A stretch of DNA of 64,000 bases, from NCBI GenBank assembly GCA_034440615.1, contig JAOTOM010004751.1, forward strand, positions 124,001 through 188,000, in the 5' to 3' direction. Positions 36,030 through 47,024 of this stretch are shown here, in pieces. The position numbers were made by a program, and so were the translations under genes. The notes beneath the pieces are model-generated. The model was not told the DNA's origin, searched no databases, and worked only from the letters and a program-made list of their open reading frames with translations. Position 1 is the stretch's first letter. Each line of letters starts with the position of its first letter. The stretch is from Ashinkailepas kermadecensis. Taxonomy: Eukaryota; Arthropoda; Thecostraca; Neolepadidae.

Positions 36030-36780
36030 AATGGATAAAAGCATTGCATCAAATACTAGTAATGTCACGTGCTGATTTTAATGCCTGTTTTCCCAATCAG
36101 ACGTACAATGTACCATGTGCAGGAAAATTGTCGCCGAGTCTGCACTGGTTTAGATTTGGTATGGTTCTACTGAGATTTAAATGACGTACTGGGGAGAACA
36201 TAAGTGGTAAGCTTGTATTCGTAACTAAACTAAGCTAATTGCTTCATTGAATTAACCCGGGAAGCATGACATCCCCTCCCCTGTCTCCCAATTGGTTCTT
36301 AGCATTTTCTGCGCAAGTTCCATTCATGACATACATCATCGTATCGCTCATTGATTGCAAGGTGTACGATGCATCGTGAAATCGTGGCCGATAGCCTTTA
36401 CTTGACCAGAAATTGTTCCACTTGTGCTTGGCATGCCTCCCAGAAAGTCCCGCTACCCTCTAAGTGACCAATGAGCAGAACAGACAATTTATAGTTTTGG
36501 AGTAGATGGCAATGAAAAAAATATAGAATCTAAGATGCACCATTTGCCCTACAAATACGAAAATCTCAACCTGACCATAATTACGCTCCATATTCCGCAT
36601 GTAAATGTGGATAATCACGGAACAATTGAGGATGAAGATAATCTATAAGTTGTATAGTGGCATTCCAATGGTCAATTCTACCTATTTTCCAAGTGGTCCA
36701 CAAAGAGGGACGTGAGGAACCTTATGCGAAAAATTTTACATGGACACGCAGACGTTTCTTCGTAGAATCCTAGGATTCGG
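36030..36780. other. unassigned AT-rich DNA
   Basis: No ORF of note, no repeat and no tRNA-like sequence recognised. Confidence 0.35.
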
Positions 36781-36789
36781 TATAATTAA

Positions 36790-37710
36790 CACGCGCCCTG
36801 GAGGGCCTCTGAAAATTACGTGCACTGGAGGGGGGGGGCGAATTCCGCCCCCCCTAAGATCTCGGCTCCTATTAAAGCTATAGGAACGAAATTTGCAGGG
36901 TAGATGGGTACGGTAGTGAACTCTATTGTGTGCAAATTACATGACCTTAGGTCAATATCTTCAAGGTCAAATGAGGTCACATTTGTCAAAATTTTCTTGT
37001 TTTGCGTGGCTTGGCTTGTCATTGTTATGGATCGCTGTGATTGTGTTTAAATGCTACAAAATGGGCATCAATGATGTTTTGGACATTACTAATGATGCAA
37101 TACAGATGCTAGAGCCGACATTTGACCTCAGGTCACCTATATAGCAGCACTTTATCAGGTCAGTTACCTGTTCCAGTTACCGGAACCGGGCCGCCCGCCC
37201 GACTGCTCCGTCGGGCAGCTCGGCGCAATCGGCTTCGCGAAGAAAGGAGTGAAGTACATGAATAAAGTGTGGAAACGCAATGACAAACAGTACAAATGAC
37301 AAACAGTAGTGCATTTATGACAACATACCAGTTGATCAAGTTTGGTTCCATTAACCTGTCATGAACTTGACCTGACTTGACCTCGGTGATCTAACATGAC
37401 TTTGAGACTATATAGCATATCAATATACATCAAACAAGTCGCTAGTGTTGCCAAGAACACTTCCCTTTTGCAAATATACGGGAAGCGCATCAGCGCCGAT
37501 TTTTGTGGTCTTGCGCTGGGAATTTTTTTGACTTTAGCGGCCCCGAACTTGAAATGTTTTCGGCCGATTTCCATTTTTCTTACTTTAAACGACGCGCCGG
37601 TCATTTCTAAGCAGGTACACAGAGAATCCCGTATATCGGTCGGTAAAATCTACAGTTATGTGCGAAAAACCGGAGGGATGGGCGGATTTGGCCCCCCTCC
37701 AGTGCGCGTG
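36790..37710. mobile_element. TTAA-flanked non-autonomous DNA element
   Basis: The 921-bp element starts CACGCGCCCTGGAGGG and ends CCCTCCAGTGCGCGTG, inverted ends matching at 15 of 16 positions. It is flanked by TTAA at 36786-36789 and 37711-37714. A TTAA duplication is the rule for piggyBac and Kolobok transposons. A second inner copy of the end motif (GTGCACTGGAGGGGG at 36820) and a GGGCGGATTTGGCCCCCC block make subterminal repeats. No transposase is encoded. The interior is AT-rich with several AGGTCA/TGACCT strings. Superfamily cannot be decided from the ends alone. Confidence 0.75.
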
Positions 37711-37981
37711 TTAACACAAGTCTGCAAGTTGTTCAGGGTGCATTTATGTTCATGCTAAGCTTTCCTCGTGCTTTTGTGATTTCAAAGATGAATCACACCA
37801 TCTGTTCGGCATATTGGTCAGATTAATGTCATGGCGATCCAGCCATCAATGTATTTTTTAAAATCCGATTTAGTTCGAATTGTTCCTAGGGAGGCTCTAC
37901 AGAACCATAGTGCTAAACGCAAATGTATTGCACCGATCCTGAACCCACCTCCCGTTCGGAAGATCCCAATTCTATAGCACC

Positions 37982-38092
37982 ATTTTGACCGTGAGTTTAA
38001 CGCACCCAAATAGCGGGCACGGCACCCATATGGCCTGGTGCCTGCGCCCCGGCCTAGCCTGGCCAGTTGCCAACTGGCCATCCCAGCCGGAG
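37982..38092 (-). mobile_element. SINE body fragment related to family A
   Basis: TTTTGACCGTGAGTTTAACG, then GCCAGTTGCCAACTGGCCAT and CCCAGCCGG parallel the body of the SINE at 19077-19277 (TTTTGACCGAAAGTTTAACC and CCAGCTGCCAACTGACCCTC). No A or B box follows. The copy is therefore 5'-truncated, or belongs to a relative with another head. Confidence 0.6.
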
Positions 38093-38099
38093 TCGTTAA

Positions 38100-38890
38100 C
38101 CCTTCTTTCCGGTCAGATCCTCACATCCCGCCTCGGAGGGGGTTGATACAAACCCCACTCTAATCTCCAAACTAAGCGTCGCACGGAAATGAAAGAGGTG
38201 TCATCGGAAAGCGCTCGACGAGTAGGGCCAGAAACAAACCCCAAAAATGTATCACCCCCAAAAAATGATGTCACTTAGGGTCTATGTTTTCAAAACTGAC
38301 TTCATGTTTTTGGCTCTGGGAAGTTTATTTTGGAGGGAAAAAAAGGGAATTATAAAAGGAAGGTGAAATCGACAATGGCCTAAGATTTTTGCCGACCCAA
38401 AAATCAATATTGCATTTTTTTTTATTCTTTAAAATGTTGAGTTTTCAATTTTCTTTAACTTAAATTTGTATAATGAGTCGAGTGGACCGCAAAACATTTT
38501 TTTGAATTCAACATACTCTCATTAAAAAATGCGTACTTTAGCCAGAATCTTCGATTTTAGCCATAATGGTCAAATATGCAAAACTAATGTCATAAAAAAT
38601 GAAAAAATCGAAACTTCCTCTGGTGGGTTTTGTTTCCTACCTAAACATAAGCAACCGCTGAAAGTTTCATTAAAATATCTTTATCCGTTAAAGTGTGACG
38701 ACAGGTCGAACTTTTCTGGAGGTGACCTCACTTGACCTTAACTAACTCGTTGACCATAGATGACCTCACCTCAAAATTTTCACACAACATGCCAAATTGA
38801 TGTGGGAAAAGGTATGCCAAATTTCGGCGCGCCGTCCCTCGCCATTCTTTCACTATCGGCGGAAAACCTTATGGGGGCGCATATCACCCC
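38100..38890. other. unassigned DNA with TGACCT-rich strings
   Basis: AT-rich. TGACCTCACTTGACCTTAAC and GATGACCTCACC at 38722-38770 resemble the TGACCT-rich blocks in the inverted repeat at 18.1/20.8 kb and in the TTAA element. No gene seen. Confidence 0.35.
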
Positions 38891-38894
38891 CCCC

Positions 38895-39104
38895 CCGAGG
38901 GTAGCGAGCGTGCGAAGCGGCTCGAACCAGTTGTGCCAAGACGGTGAGAGCTTGGCAGGCCAGCGCTGTATCTACTGAGACCTTGGTGAGACCAGCGGTG
39001 AGACCTTGGCAGGCCAGCGCTATATCTACTGAGACCTTGGTGAGACCAGCGGTGAGACCTTGGCAGGCCAGCGCTGCATCTACTGAGCTAACCAGGCGAC
39101 AATG
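38895..39104 (-). mobile_element. tRNA-derived SINE with internal 54-bp triplication
   Basis: On the minus strand the head GTCGCCTGGTTAGCTCAGTA gives an A box (TTAGCTCAGTAGA). The B box GGTTCGAGCCG is at about 38919-38929. Between them a 54-bp segment is present about three times (starts 38944, 38998 and 39052), each with TTGGCAGGCCAGCGCT and ATCTACTGAG. The A-to-B spacing, normally about 35-60 bp in tRNAs, is therefore stretched to about 150 bp. The repeat includes a second, partial A-box half. Confidence 0.75.
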
Positions 39105-39599
39105 ACGCAATCGCGAGAAGAAGTGAACTATTTTCATGCTTTCCATGCCATAAAATTATAATACGATGACACGGTTTATTATATTATCTTTTGAGGACCG
39201 TCTCTATCACCGTCGGTTCATTTGGTTCCAATATCAATAACATTAAACGATAACCAAGACGTTCCATGATCATCATCAGGATGGTCCTTGGGCTCAGTTT
39301 TCTTCGGCTAGGTTCGATCATTTAAAGACCATAGGATGAAGGAGACCGAGAAAGCAGTGCTTACAGAAAGGTGACTAGGATGGCATGTGGGACGTGGCAG
39401 GTTAACCGGACGTAGTTACATTTAATACAATCATTATATGCTGTGGTCTGTGACTATGCCACATATCAGATATGCAGCACAATCGTGGTAACATCATCGA
39501 AAGTCGCTTCTACGAAGTGCATGACTGCATGCGAAAATAATGACTGCAATACTGGACCTCTCTTATTCTAACATGGCTTGTGCTTAACATTATACGAGC
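39105..39599. other. unassigned DNA
   Basis: No ORF with a domain and no repeat recognised. Confidence 0.35.
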
Positions 39600-39612
39600 A
39601 CTTGGAGAATTG

Positions 39613-39697
39613 GTTGGTTATTGGTTTTACGACACGTCCACCGTTGAGCCATATAGCGTCGCCAATCTCTCACGCCGATTGGTCGCGGGCGAAGAGT
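39613..39697 (-). mobile_element. tRNA-derived SINE, short copy (family C)
   Basis: An 85-bp minus-strand copy of the SINE family at 4983-5140. It keeps only the body (TACTCTTCGCCCGCGACCAA onward) and the CCAATAACCAACC tail. It is bounded by a perfect 13-bp repeat, ACTTGGAGAATTG, at 39600-39612 and 39698-39710. The B box is lost through 5' truncation. Confidence 0.9.
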
Positions 39698-39710
39698 ACT
39701 TGGAGAATTG

Positions 39711-41450
39711 ACAAGGAATGCTTCACGCCATGCGTTTTTCACAATATATTTCTTCCAATTCATCGCATTTTCGTGGTGCTGCGCAACTTGCGTGGAGCTC
39801 CGTGAAAATTTGCTCCGATCATTCACTTCGGTGCTGTTTCAGTGGATAGGATGAAGAGCGTAGGACTATTAAATCATTATTCCATTCCCTCAACTGCGCG
39901 GCGCGAAACGTGCGCAACGTGCAAGACAACATATCAAACAAAGAAGAAAAACACATTACAGCTTGCTTGCATGGAACCTTGATACTTCAAGCTATCGAGT
40001 TGAACTCCTGACGAACTGACGAACTTCTCAGCATGCGTTGAACGCGCATGTGCTTTTAAAATGCAATATGAAAAAAATACATTAATTTTCTATAGCCTAA
40101 GATAACAAGCCAAGATCTTTCTGAACTGATATTACCAAAATTCACCCCCTGACACCCCCTGAAATTGGCCATCTACAATTCACGGGGCACTGACACCCCC
40201 CCCCACCCCAACTACCAGTACTCCACCTATGCATATGACATTACCCAGCCTGTCACGTGAAAGATGTGCACAAAGACATTTGTCCTTGATGAGAAGAACA
40301 TGACCGATGATATCAATAGCTAATAGACCGCTTCAACTCCGCATACCAGATCCTGAGATCCAAGAGATGCTGATATCACATGTAAGTAGCGTACCACCGA
40401 ATGTACATACATTGAGGTCCTCCAAACCCACTGCCCTGGCGTCTTGTTTCTCGCGTCACTTTTCACTGTCTCAATCTGCTCCACCATCTTCGCCATCCTC
40501 ATTCCATTCCACTTAAACACTGCTTGGCTGTCACCATGATGCGGTCTATATGAATCCGAATTATTGTTCAATGTTGTTTGTTAAAAAAAAATACCCATGA
40601 CCGGTGCACCAACATAAAGCGTTTCAACTCGACTAAACTCATAATACAAGGCCTATGCTGCCTGCAACCCACAAAGCCCACAAAGCCCACAAAGCCCACA
40701 AAGCCGCATCCTGAAACAAGTTGCGAAATTAGAACATTTCTCGAACAGAATCAGAGGAAATTCTGCTCATCGAAACTCCATACAACACTCCACTATTTAA
40801 CAGCCTAACCCGGTATGCTTAAAGCCAACAACTTTATGCAAATAAATAATGCGAATGAAATGCACATCACACAACCCAGAGTACCGAGTCACCATGTCTA
40901 TCAATATTTAGCAGCCGCGCCCCACAAGTTAGTTCGGCGGCTCGTACGTGTCAGAACTGACCCGTCTAGAACTAATTTACGTCATCTCATCAGCAGGAGT
41001 GATTTCGACAACTCTACTCCAAACCACATGATATCCAAGTACCAATTAATTACAGACATTTTCATTATACAAAAGATATTCGAAATCACCCTCCGTCAAT
41101 ATCAGTTTCGTATCTAACACATAAGATTGGCTGCATTCGTTCGTTTCTCTAACACCGCCCAAAGCAAACGCCATAGTCATATCCTGCCCCAAGTATAACA
41201 ATCTTCCCGAGTCCCATCGCTAATCGAAGCTTCTAGAACCAGTCTCGAGCTTGGCTTCCGGTCAACCTATGCCCTGCGTTTCCGCCGTCTGAAGCAACCC
41301 GTGACCTTCTACTTCTGCCAGAGCCATCTGTTGGTAGACGCATTGACTACCCATTTAGGTGGCGCCACTGCTTCATATACATTTTTCTTATTTGGGTGGT
41401 TCACGACGCACTTTCTTGCAATCACTGCTAATGGCGCTGCCCACACTGTT
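39711..41450. other. unassigned DNA
   Basis: Mixed composition with no domain-bearing ORF. It includes a C-run at 40198-40206 and a (CACAAAGCC)4 tract at about 40670-40705. Confidence 0.35.
40670..40705. repeat. 9-bp tandem repeat (CACAAAGCC)
   Basis: Four perfect or near-perfect copies of CACAAAGCC; in one frame it gives KPTKPTKPTKP. Confidence 0.9.
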
Positions 41451-41458
41451 TCGCTGGT

Positions 41459-41575
41459 GGGCCGCGGGATTGGAAAATGTCCGAGCGGTGCGAGCGTTGA
41501 ACCCGGGACCTATGTATCCAGAATTCAACGCTCTAACCAGTAAACACTCGGCTATCCCCGCCCCTTTCCATCTAC
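41459..41575 (-). mobile_element. tRNA-like sequence, probable SINE (family D)
   Basis: The minus strand reads GGGGCGGGGATAGCCGAGTG, then TGGTTAGAGCG (A-box region) and CCCGGGTTCAACGCTCGCAC (B box at about 41494-41507). The spacing fits a tRNA-like head with an extended D arm. The 5' acceptor does not pair with the 3' side, so it is a SINE head or tRNA pseudogene, not a tRNA gene. Confidence 0.6.
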
Positions 41576-41579
41576 ACTT

Positions 41580-42660
41580 ATAAGTAATTAGTGCATCTCT
41601 TAGTGGGAGATCGTGGATGACTATATATCTCAAGCAGTGCCGATTGAAAGAAAGACTGTTCATCGTCACCTGTGAACTACATTGAGTCACCTTACACAGC
41701 GTAGCAAGGATTCCTCAATGCATTCGTGACCCGTTATTGTTTCCAAGCGGAGGGTGCTGATGCACCGAAGCCAGGGCATGTCATATTCAGGTCACTGATT
41801 CATGCTAAAGGTCAGACTTCTGCGAGGAAAACGATAATTTTGTAATGCAAACACAGTCGGTGATCACCACTGCAAATAATATACACTCAAACACTTAGCA
41901 AGTGTCTTTTTTTGTGGGGAGGGGGTTCATGTCATTCTAGCAACATATCACATGTCACATGTCACATGTCACATGTCCATGCAGAGGGTACGGCTCGGCT
42001 GAAGTTACGCTGATCACCTCACGGAGGACAATTAGGAAACGCTACCCCGCACGGCGATGGAAACGCCACTTCTAACACAATTTTAAATGATCGCTGAATT
42101 ATAATTTATGGCCTAAAATAACCCCTGCAGAACTTGAAACTTGATCAAGGTCATCCGAAGTCATCTTAGGACTCTCATTGCCTTCAGAAATCGTAATGGC
42201 CTACGCGAGCATGTTAGTCGAATTTTCACATCTCAAAACATCTAACATCACGCAATGCGGTCATTGATTTGGTAGAAATATGCCTGACAAATATTCTGAA
42301 TATTGAGGTGGAATTTTTCCGTCTGCTATTGTACGCTGCGAACAATGACATTTTCGGTCAAACTGACCATTCACTCTTGTGAATTAATCGCTCGAGACCT
42401 GACTTTCTTGGGAATTGTTCGACCAAACATTGCGAGAAGCATGCCGCATTCGGGATACGCAAGCGAAATCCGGTGTGCTGTTCGGAAGATATCCTCGGAA
42501 CAGCTTTGGGTGTGTATCAACCTCATCCCCTGCACTGTTGATGGTTAAGCCTGTCTCCAGTTTCACAGGCCACCAGAGCCCGCTCAGTCCATGTGCGAGC
42601 ATGTGGAGAAAACATGTGGGGAAGCGGCACAAATACATCTTGACATAGTGTAAGACGCAA
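41580..42660. other. unassigned DNA
   Basis: (TCACATG)4 lies at about 41946-41978. No coding sequence recognised. Confidence 0.35.
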
Positions 42661-42666
42661 TGGAAA

Positions 42667-43367
42667 GGTCTAAAAAAACAGATACCATCTCACATGCACC
42701 GTTCGACAGACACCACCTCGCAGACATGGCCGATCTCGGCAACCGCTGGCTCGATCTTCATGAAACCTTCATCAAACCATCGGCTGGCACAAGGTCGATC
42801 GATTGGTGAAGGTTTCATTAAGATCGAGCTAGCGGTTGCCGAGATCGGCCATGTCTGTAAGCCAACAATTTTGTTTTTCGACGATTGTGTGACCTTTGAC
42901 CTGACCCAATGTCATGGACGTCCAAACCGCACGCATCTGGCACACGGCCGATCGCTTGGTGAAGGCTTCATTAAGAACGAGCCAGCGGTAGCCGAGATCG
43001 GCCATGTCTGTGAGCCCCCCAAAAATTTTTCGGCGATTTGGTCACCTTTGACCTGACCCAAAGTCAAGAAAGTCCAAAATCGCACGCCTCTGGCACACGG
43101 CGGATCGTTTAGTGAAGGTTTTATTACGATTGAGCCAGCGGTTGCCGAGATCGGCCATGTCTGTAAGCCAAAAACTTTGTTTTCGGCGATGTGGTGACCT
43201 TTGACCCGACCCAAGGTCACGAAAGTCCAAACGGCACGCTTCTGGCACACGGTCGATCGTTTGGTGTAGGTTTCATGAAGATCGAGCCAGCGGTTGCCGA
43301 GATCGGCCATGTCTGCGAGATGGTGTCTGTCGAACGGTGTATGTGAGATGGTGTCTGTTTTTAGACC
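42667..43367. mobile_element. 701-bp element with ~100-bp inverted ends and an internal array
   Basis: The left end (GGTCTAAAAAAACAGATACC, then ACCGTTCGACAGACACCACC, then CAGACATGGCCGATCTCGGC) is matched almost perfectly in reverse complement by the right end (about 43268-43367). The interior holds about three to four units of about 148 bp. Each has GCTTGGTGAAGG, GAGCCAGCGGTTGCCGAGAT, CGGCCATGTCTG and ACCTTTGACCTGACCC. The inner part of the terminal repeat is itself a copy of the unit, so the array seems to have grown from the end. No convincing TSD was found. Confidence 0.75.
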
Positions 43368-43535
43368 CACCCATTCTGCACTAACCCTTCCTTCCCGGAG
43401 AGTTCTTCAAATCATTGTTTTCGCACCGATCGATCGGTCGATCTCTCACGCTCGCGATCATGAGCCAGGGACAATTCCGCACCCGTCACCGATAGTAAGC
43501 TTGCAGTTGTGTCACTCTGGCTCGGTCCGGTCAGA

Positions 43536-44290
43536 GCTGTCTGGCTGGTCGGGAGCTGTCTGGCTGGTCAGAGCTGTCTGGCTGGTCGGGAGCTGTCTGG
43601 CTGGTCAGAGCTGTCTGGCTGGTCGGGAGCTGTCTGGCTGGTCAGAGCTGTCTGGCTGGTCGGGAGCTGTCTGGCTGGTCAGAGCTGTCTGGCTGGTCAG
43701 AGCTGTCTGGCTGGTCAGAGCTGTCTGGCTGGTCGGGAGCTGTCTGGCTGGTCAGAGCTGTCTGACTGGTCGGGAGCTGTCTGGCTGGTCAGAGCTGTCT
43801 GGCTGGTCAGAGCTGTCTGGCTGGTCGGGAGGGGCGGTGGCGTCTCGGCTCTCAGAGCTGTCTGGCTGGTCGGGAGCTGTCTGGCTGGTCAGAGCTGTCT
43901 GGCTGGTCGGGAGCTGTCTGGCTGGTCGGGAGCTGTCTGGCTGGTCGGGAGCTGTCTGGCTGGTCAGAGCTGTCTGGCTGGTCGGGAGCTGTCTGGCTGG
44001 TCGGGAGCTGTCTGGCTGGTCAGAGCTGTCTGGCTGGTCGGGAGCTGTCTGGCTGGTCAGAGCTGTCTGGCTGGTCGGGAGCTGTCTGGCTGGTCGGGAG
44101 CGTCTCGGCTGGTCAGAGCTGTCTGGCTGGTCGGGAGCTGTCTGGCTGGTCGGGAGCTGTCTGGCTGGTCGGGAGCTGTCTGACTGGTCAGAGCTGTCTG
44201 GCTGGTCAGAGCTGTCTGGCTGGTCGGGAGCTGTCTGGCTGGTCAGAGCTGTCTGGCTGGTCGGGAGGGGCGGTGGCGTCTCGGCTCTCA
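43536..44290 (+). repeat. 18/19-bp minisatellite (AGCTGTCTGGCTGGTCGG)
   Basis: About 39 units, AGCTGTCTGGCTGGTCAG (18 bp) or AGCTGTCTGGCTGGTCGGG (19 bp). A longer interruption, GGAGGGGCGGTGGCGTCTCG, ends both halves (43833 and 44266), suggesting a segment duplication of about 430 bp. The 370-codon frame across it (AVWLV, SCLAG) is a tandem-repeat artefact. Confidence 0.95.
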
Positions 44291-44299
44291 GCTCAGCTG

Positions 44300-44930
44300 G
44301 CTGTGCAGCTTGGTGCTCGCTCCTGTCCATTATCCTTGATACTTTAGCATTCTTAGAGTCGGCCAAACGAAACGAAATCAAACAGCAATGGGAGGCTGTA
44401 AACTTCAGCTAACTTCCTGCGATCCACCACACTTGTGCTGGGCGGAAAAAAAATTAACTGTGGCTAACCTCCTGGCGATGGACCAGTGCACGGCCACCGC
44501 AACCACAGCTCCAGCTGGCTCCACCACTCGCACACAGCTGCCCTCAGTAGCCATCGCTCATACACCAACACATATACTGTTCTTCAAATAATATGAGAAC
44601 CTTCTTCAGATTCGACGGCATTTATTGAACGAAGTGGATTGACATTTTAGCCTTAACTGTGCTGTATCATAGGGGTCGACCTGCATAAAAGTGAAATCGT
44701 GTACACACCCTCGACAATTGTATGCATCAGGTACATCTTTTTGCCCAAAGTTCACCATTGCTGGGTTGGGGAATGCACGCTGTCTCATCGTTTTGCGACA
44801 GCTGTTGGGTTGTCGCAGCGAACCGGACACTTCGGGACGCCAGCGAAAGAGGTTCTGGCTAGACCGGGGAAGGAAAAACAAGCCGTTTGGACGTCGGACG
44901 CCAGTTGCAAGTGTCGCGTGAAGCGTGACT
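44300..44930. other. unassigned DNA
   Basis: On the minus strand a 199-codon frame ends at 44606, beyond an AATAAA at about 44623. Its composition gives no domain and it crosses the 31-bp repeat, so I do not call it a gene. Confidence 0.3.
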
Positions 44931-44939
44931 GATGCAGAA

Positions 44940-45029
44940 GCACCAGTGGTGATGACCGCCGAGCAGTGAGGCACCAGTGGTGATGACCGCCGAGCAGTGA
45001 GGCACCAGTGGTGATGACCGCCGAGCAGA
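44940..45029. repeat. 31-bp tandem repeat
   Basis: Almost three copies of CACCAGTGGTGATGACCGCC followed by GAGCAGTGAGG. Confidence 0.95.
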
Positions 45030-45033
45030 TCTA

Positions 45034-45060
45034 CTGCAGTGGCGTAGCCAAGACGTCGGG
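45034..45060 (+). other. possible hAT-type terminus (CAGTGGCGTAGCC)
   Basis: CAGTGGCGTAGCCAAGAC resembles a common hAT left terminus. No partner end or 8-bp duplication was found. A similar CAGTGGCGTAACTGC occurs at 58038. Confidence 0.3.
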
Positions 45061-45267
45061 GGAAGGGTGAAGTAGCAACTCCCCTGCCCATTGGAGATTG
45101 GTCAAGGCCCTGGGGTGAGCATAGCAACTGTGGTCCGTCAGATCCCTTGGGCACAGACAAATGTAATAGACTCACTAAGGAGAGTGAAGCAGTCGCACAA
45201 GGCATTACATGCGCACCTCAAGACCGTGGACTATACCTGCACATACTTGCAGGCATGACAGTTCGGG

Positions 45268-45270
<3 letters not shown>

Positions 45271-45315
<45 letters not shown>

Positions 45316-45352
45316 ATATCTCTCTCTCTCTCTCTCTCTCTTTATCTCTCTC

Positions 45353-45404
<52 letters not shown>

Positions 45405-45509
45405 TCCCTCTCCCTCTCCCTCTCCCTCTCCCTCTCCCTCTCCCCTCCCTCCCTCTCCCTCTCCCTCTCCCTCTCCCCCCTCTCTCTCTCTCTCTCCTCT
45501 CTCTCTACC

Positions 45510-45571
<62 letters not shown>
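45271..45571. repeat. (TA)n followed by (TC)n and (CTCTCC)n
   Basis: About 50 bp of TA, then 250 bp of CT/TC with CCCTCT hexamer stretches. The frames of S/L or R/E repeats are artefacts. Confidence 0.95.
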
Positions 45572-45574
<3 letters not shown>

Positions 45575-45576
<2 letters not shown>

Positions 45577-46785
45577 TGCTGAACATACTGTATTGTACCC
45601 TCCTCATGCCTCGAAACCTTCATGCACACCAAAGTTCTTCAGCCTCACAGTACGATATCGAGAAAATGCATGGTTATGGTGAGTAATGACCTGTTGTATT
45701 TAACGCGATAAAAGTATAGAGAATATCAGCTATTACAACTGAATTGCAATGCCCTGAACACAGAGCCGGGCGCCAGCAATTCTCCAACAGTGCCAATTGC
45801 ACGCACTTGGTCATTGAAAGACCCTCGTTTCTACACGCATACCAACGGTACCATTAGCAAAGCTGACAGAACCCTTGCCCTATTCCCGTGCGTGGTGTTG
45901 AGGCGGACTCCCACCCGAGGATCCTCATGTGGCATTTCCCAACCATTTGCGGCATAACTATGATAAGTGGTGGCTCTTCCCAACTAATTTAATTTACCTT
46001 CGCAAAGGGAATACATAGTATCTTTATCAGGGGAGTCTGCAGAGAGCCATCCATGGAGGCACGCTCTGTCAGATTCAACGCATCTACCAAAGTCAACTCA
46101 CGCACTAATATATCAGGTGTTGAATTGTAGGGAAGGCCGGTATACGATAGTGGGTTGTTCATTCATATTAATAGCCTTGTGCTTGAGTACAGAATCCTTC
46201 ATGAAGTCAGTAGCGTATTAGGAGACTTACTTTTTGCAGATCACATGCATAAAATGGTGTTTTTGTCGAAAAATTGGATGACTGATCACTACATTCGGAT
46301 TTGCTAGTTAAATCATATGACAAATAATTCCATGGACAAAGTTATTTTCGGGGTCTCTGAAAAGCCTTGATTCTGTCATCAAGTTTCACGTCTGAATGTG
46401 TACGACTCGTCACATTGTAGGAGAAAGAACATGCTCGAATAAGCCACCATGTTCGATGGCGATACAATGGAGACAAAGTTAGGTGTGTGTGCCCCACAAT
46501 ACGTACTGTAATGTACGGAGATGGAGAGAGCCCGGAAGGTTTTATCATATTTTCAACAAATACTTCTCCAGGTCTCAAGCCTGTCTACGCCATGTAAATT
46601 GTTTGTGGGTTATTTGATATAAGGACGCTTCAACCAGTTTCATGATCATTAGTGCCCATAAACTCATAGAAATTGCTTGATATTAACCCCATACCGAGAT
46701 CGGTAGCAGGCCTGGTCATGGGAATTCGGGGTTGTGGTGGAACACTGAATGTGAGATGCACTTCCCCTATGGCATAGTTCATTTA
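45575..46785. other. unassigned DNA
   Basis: Short frames only, with no repeat or domain recognised. Confidence 0.35.
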
Positions 46786-46788
46786 GCC

Positions 46789-47020
46789 GACTACCTAGAT
46801 CGCATCATCTAACCACAAAGACCACCTAAATTGCATCATCTAACCACAAAGACCACCTAAATTGCATCATCTAACCACAAAGACCACCTAAATTGCATCA
46901 TCTAACCACAAAGACTACCTAGATCGCATCATCTAACCACAAAGACTACCTAGATCGCATCATCTAACCACAAAGACTACCTAGATCGCATCATCTAACC
47001 ACAAAGACCGCCTTGGTTGC
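46789..47020. repeat. 31-bp tandem repeat, seven copies
   Basis: The unit is CTACCTAGATCGCATCATCTAACCACAAAGA in two variants: three central copies have CCACCTAAATTG, and the flanking ones CTACCTAGATCG. The order (variant 1, then 2,2,2, then 1,1,1, then a partial unit) suggests block amplification. Confidence 0.95.
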
Positions 47021-47024
47021 ACCA

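Noticed and set aside
41459..41575. Functional tRNA gene of a long-variable-arm type.
   Set aside because: The D-arm region looks right, but the 5' and 3' ends do not form an acceptor stem and the anticodon arm is not clear.
42667..43367. CRISPR array, because of regularly spaced repeats of similar length.
   Set aside because: Units of about 148 bp are themselves homologous throughout, with no unique spacers, and lie inside inverted terminal repeats in animal-like DNA.
43294..44412. 372-codon frame of AVWLVRAVWLVG repeats as a membrane protein.
   Set aside because: Three frames on both strands stay open across an 18/19-bp minisatellite; it is a composition artefact.
44606..45205. 199-codon minus-strand ORF as a gene.
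   Set aside because: It runs through a 31-bp tandem repeat, ends past an AATAAA and shows no domain.
46789..47020. CRISPR-like 31-bp repeats.
   Set aside because: The units are directly adjacent, without spacers.
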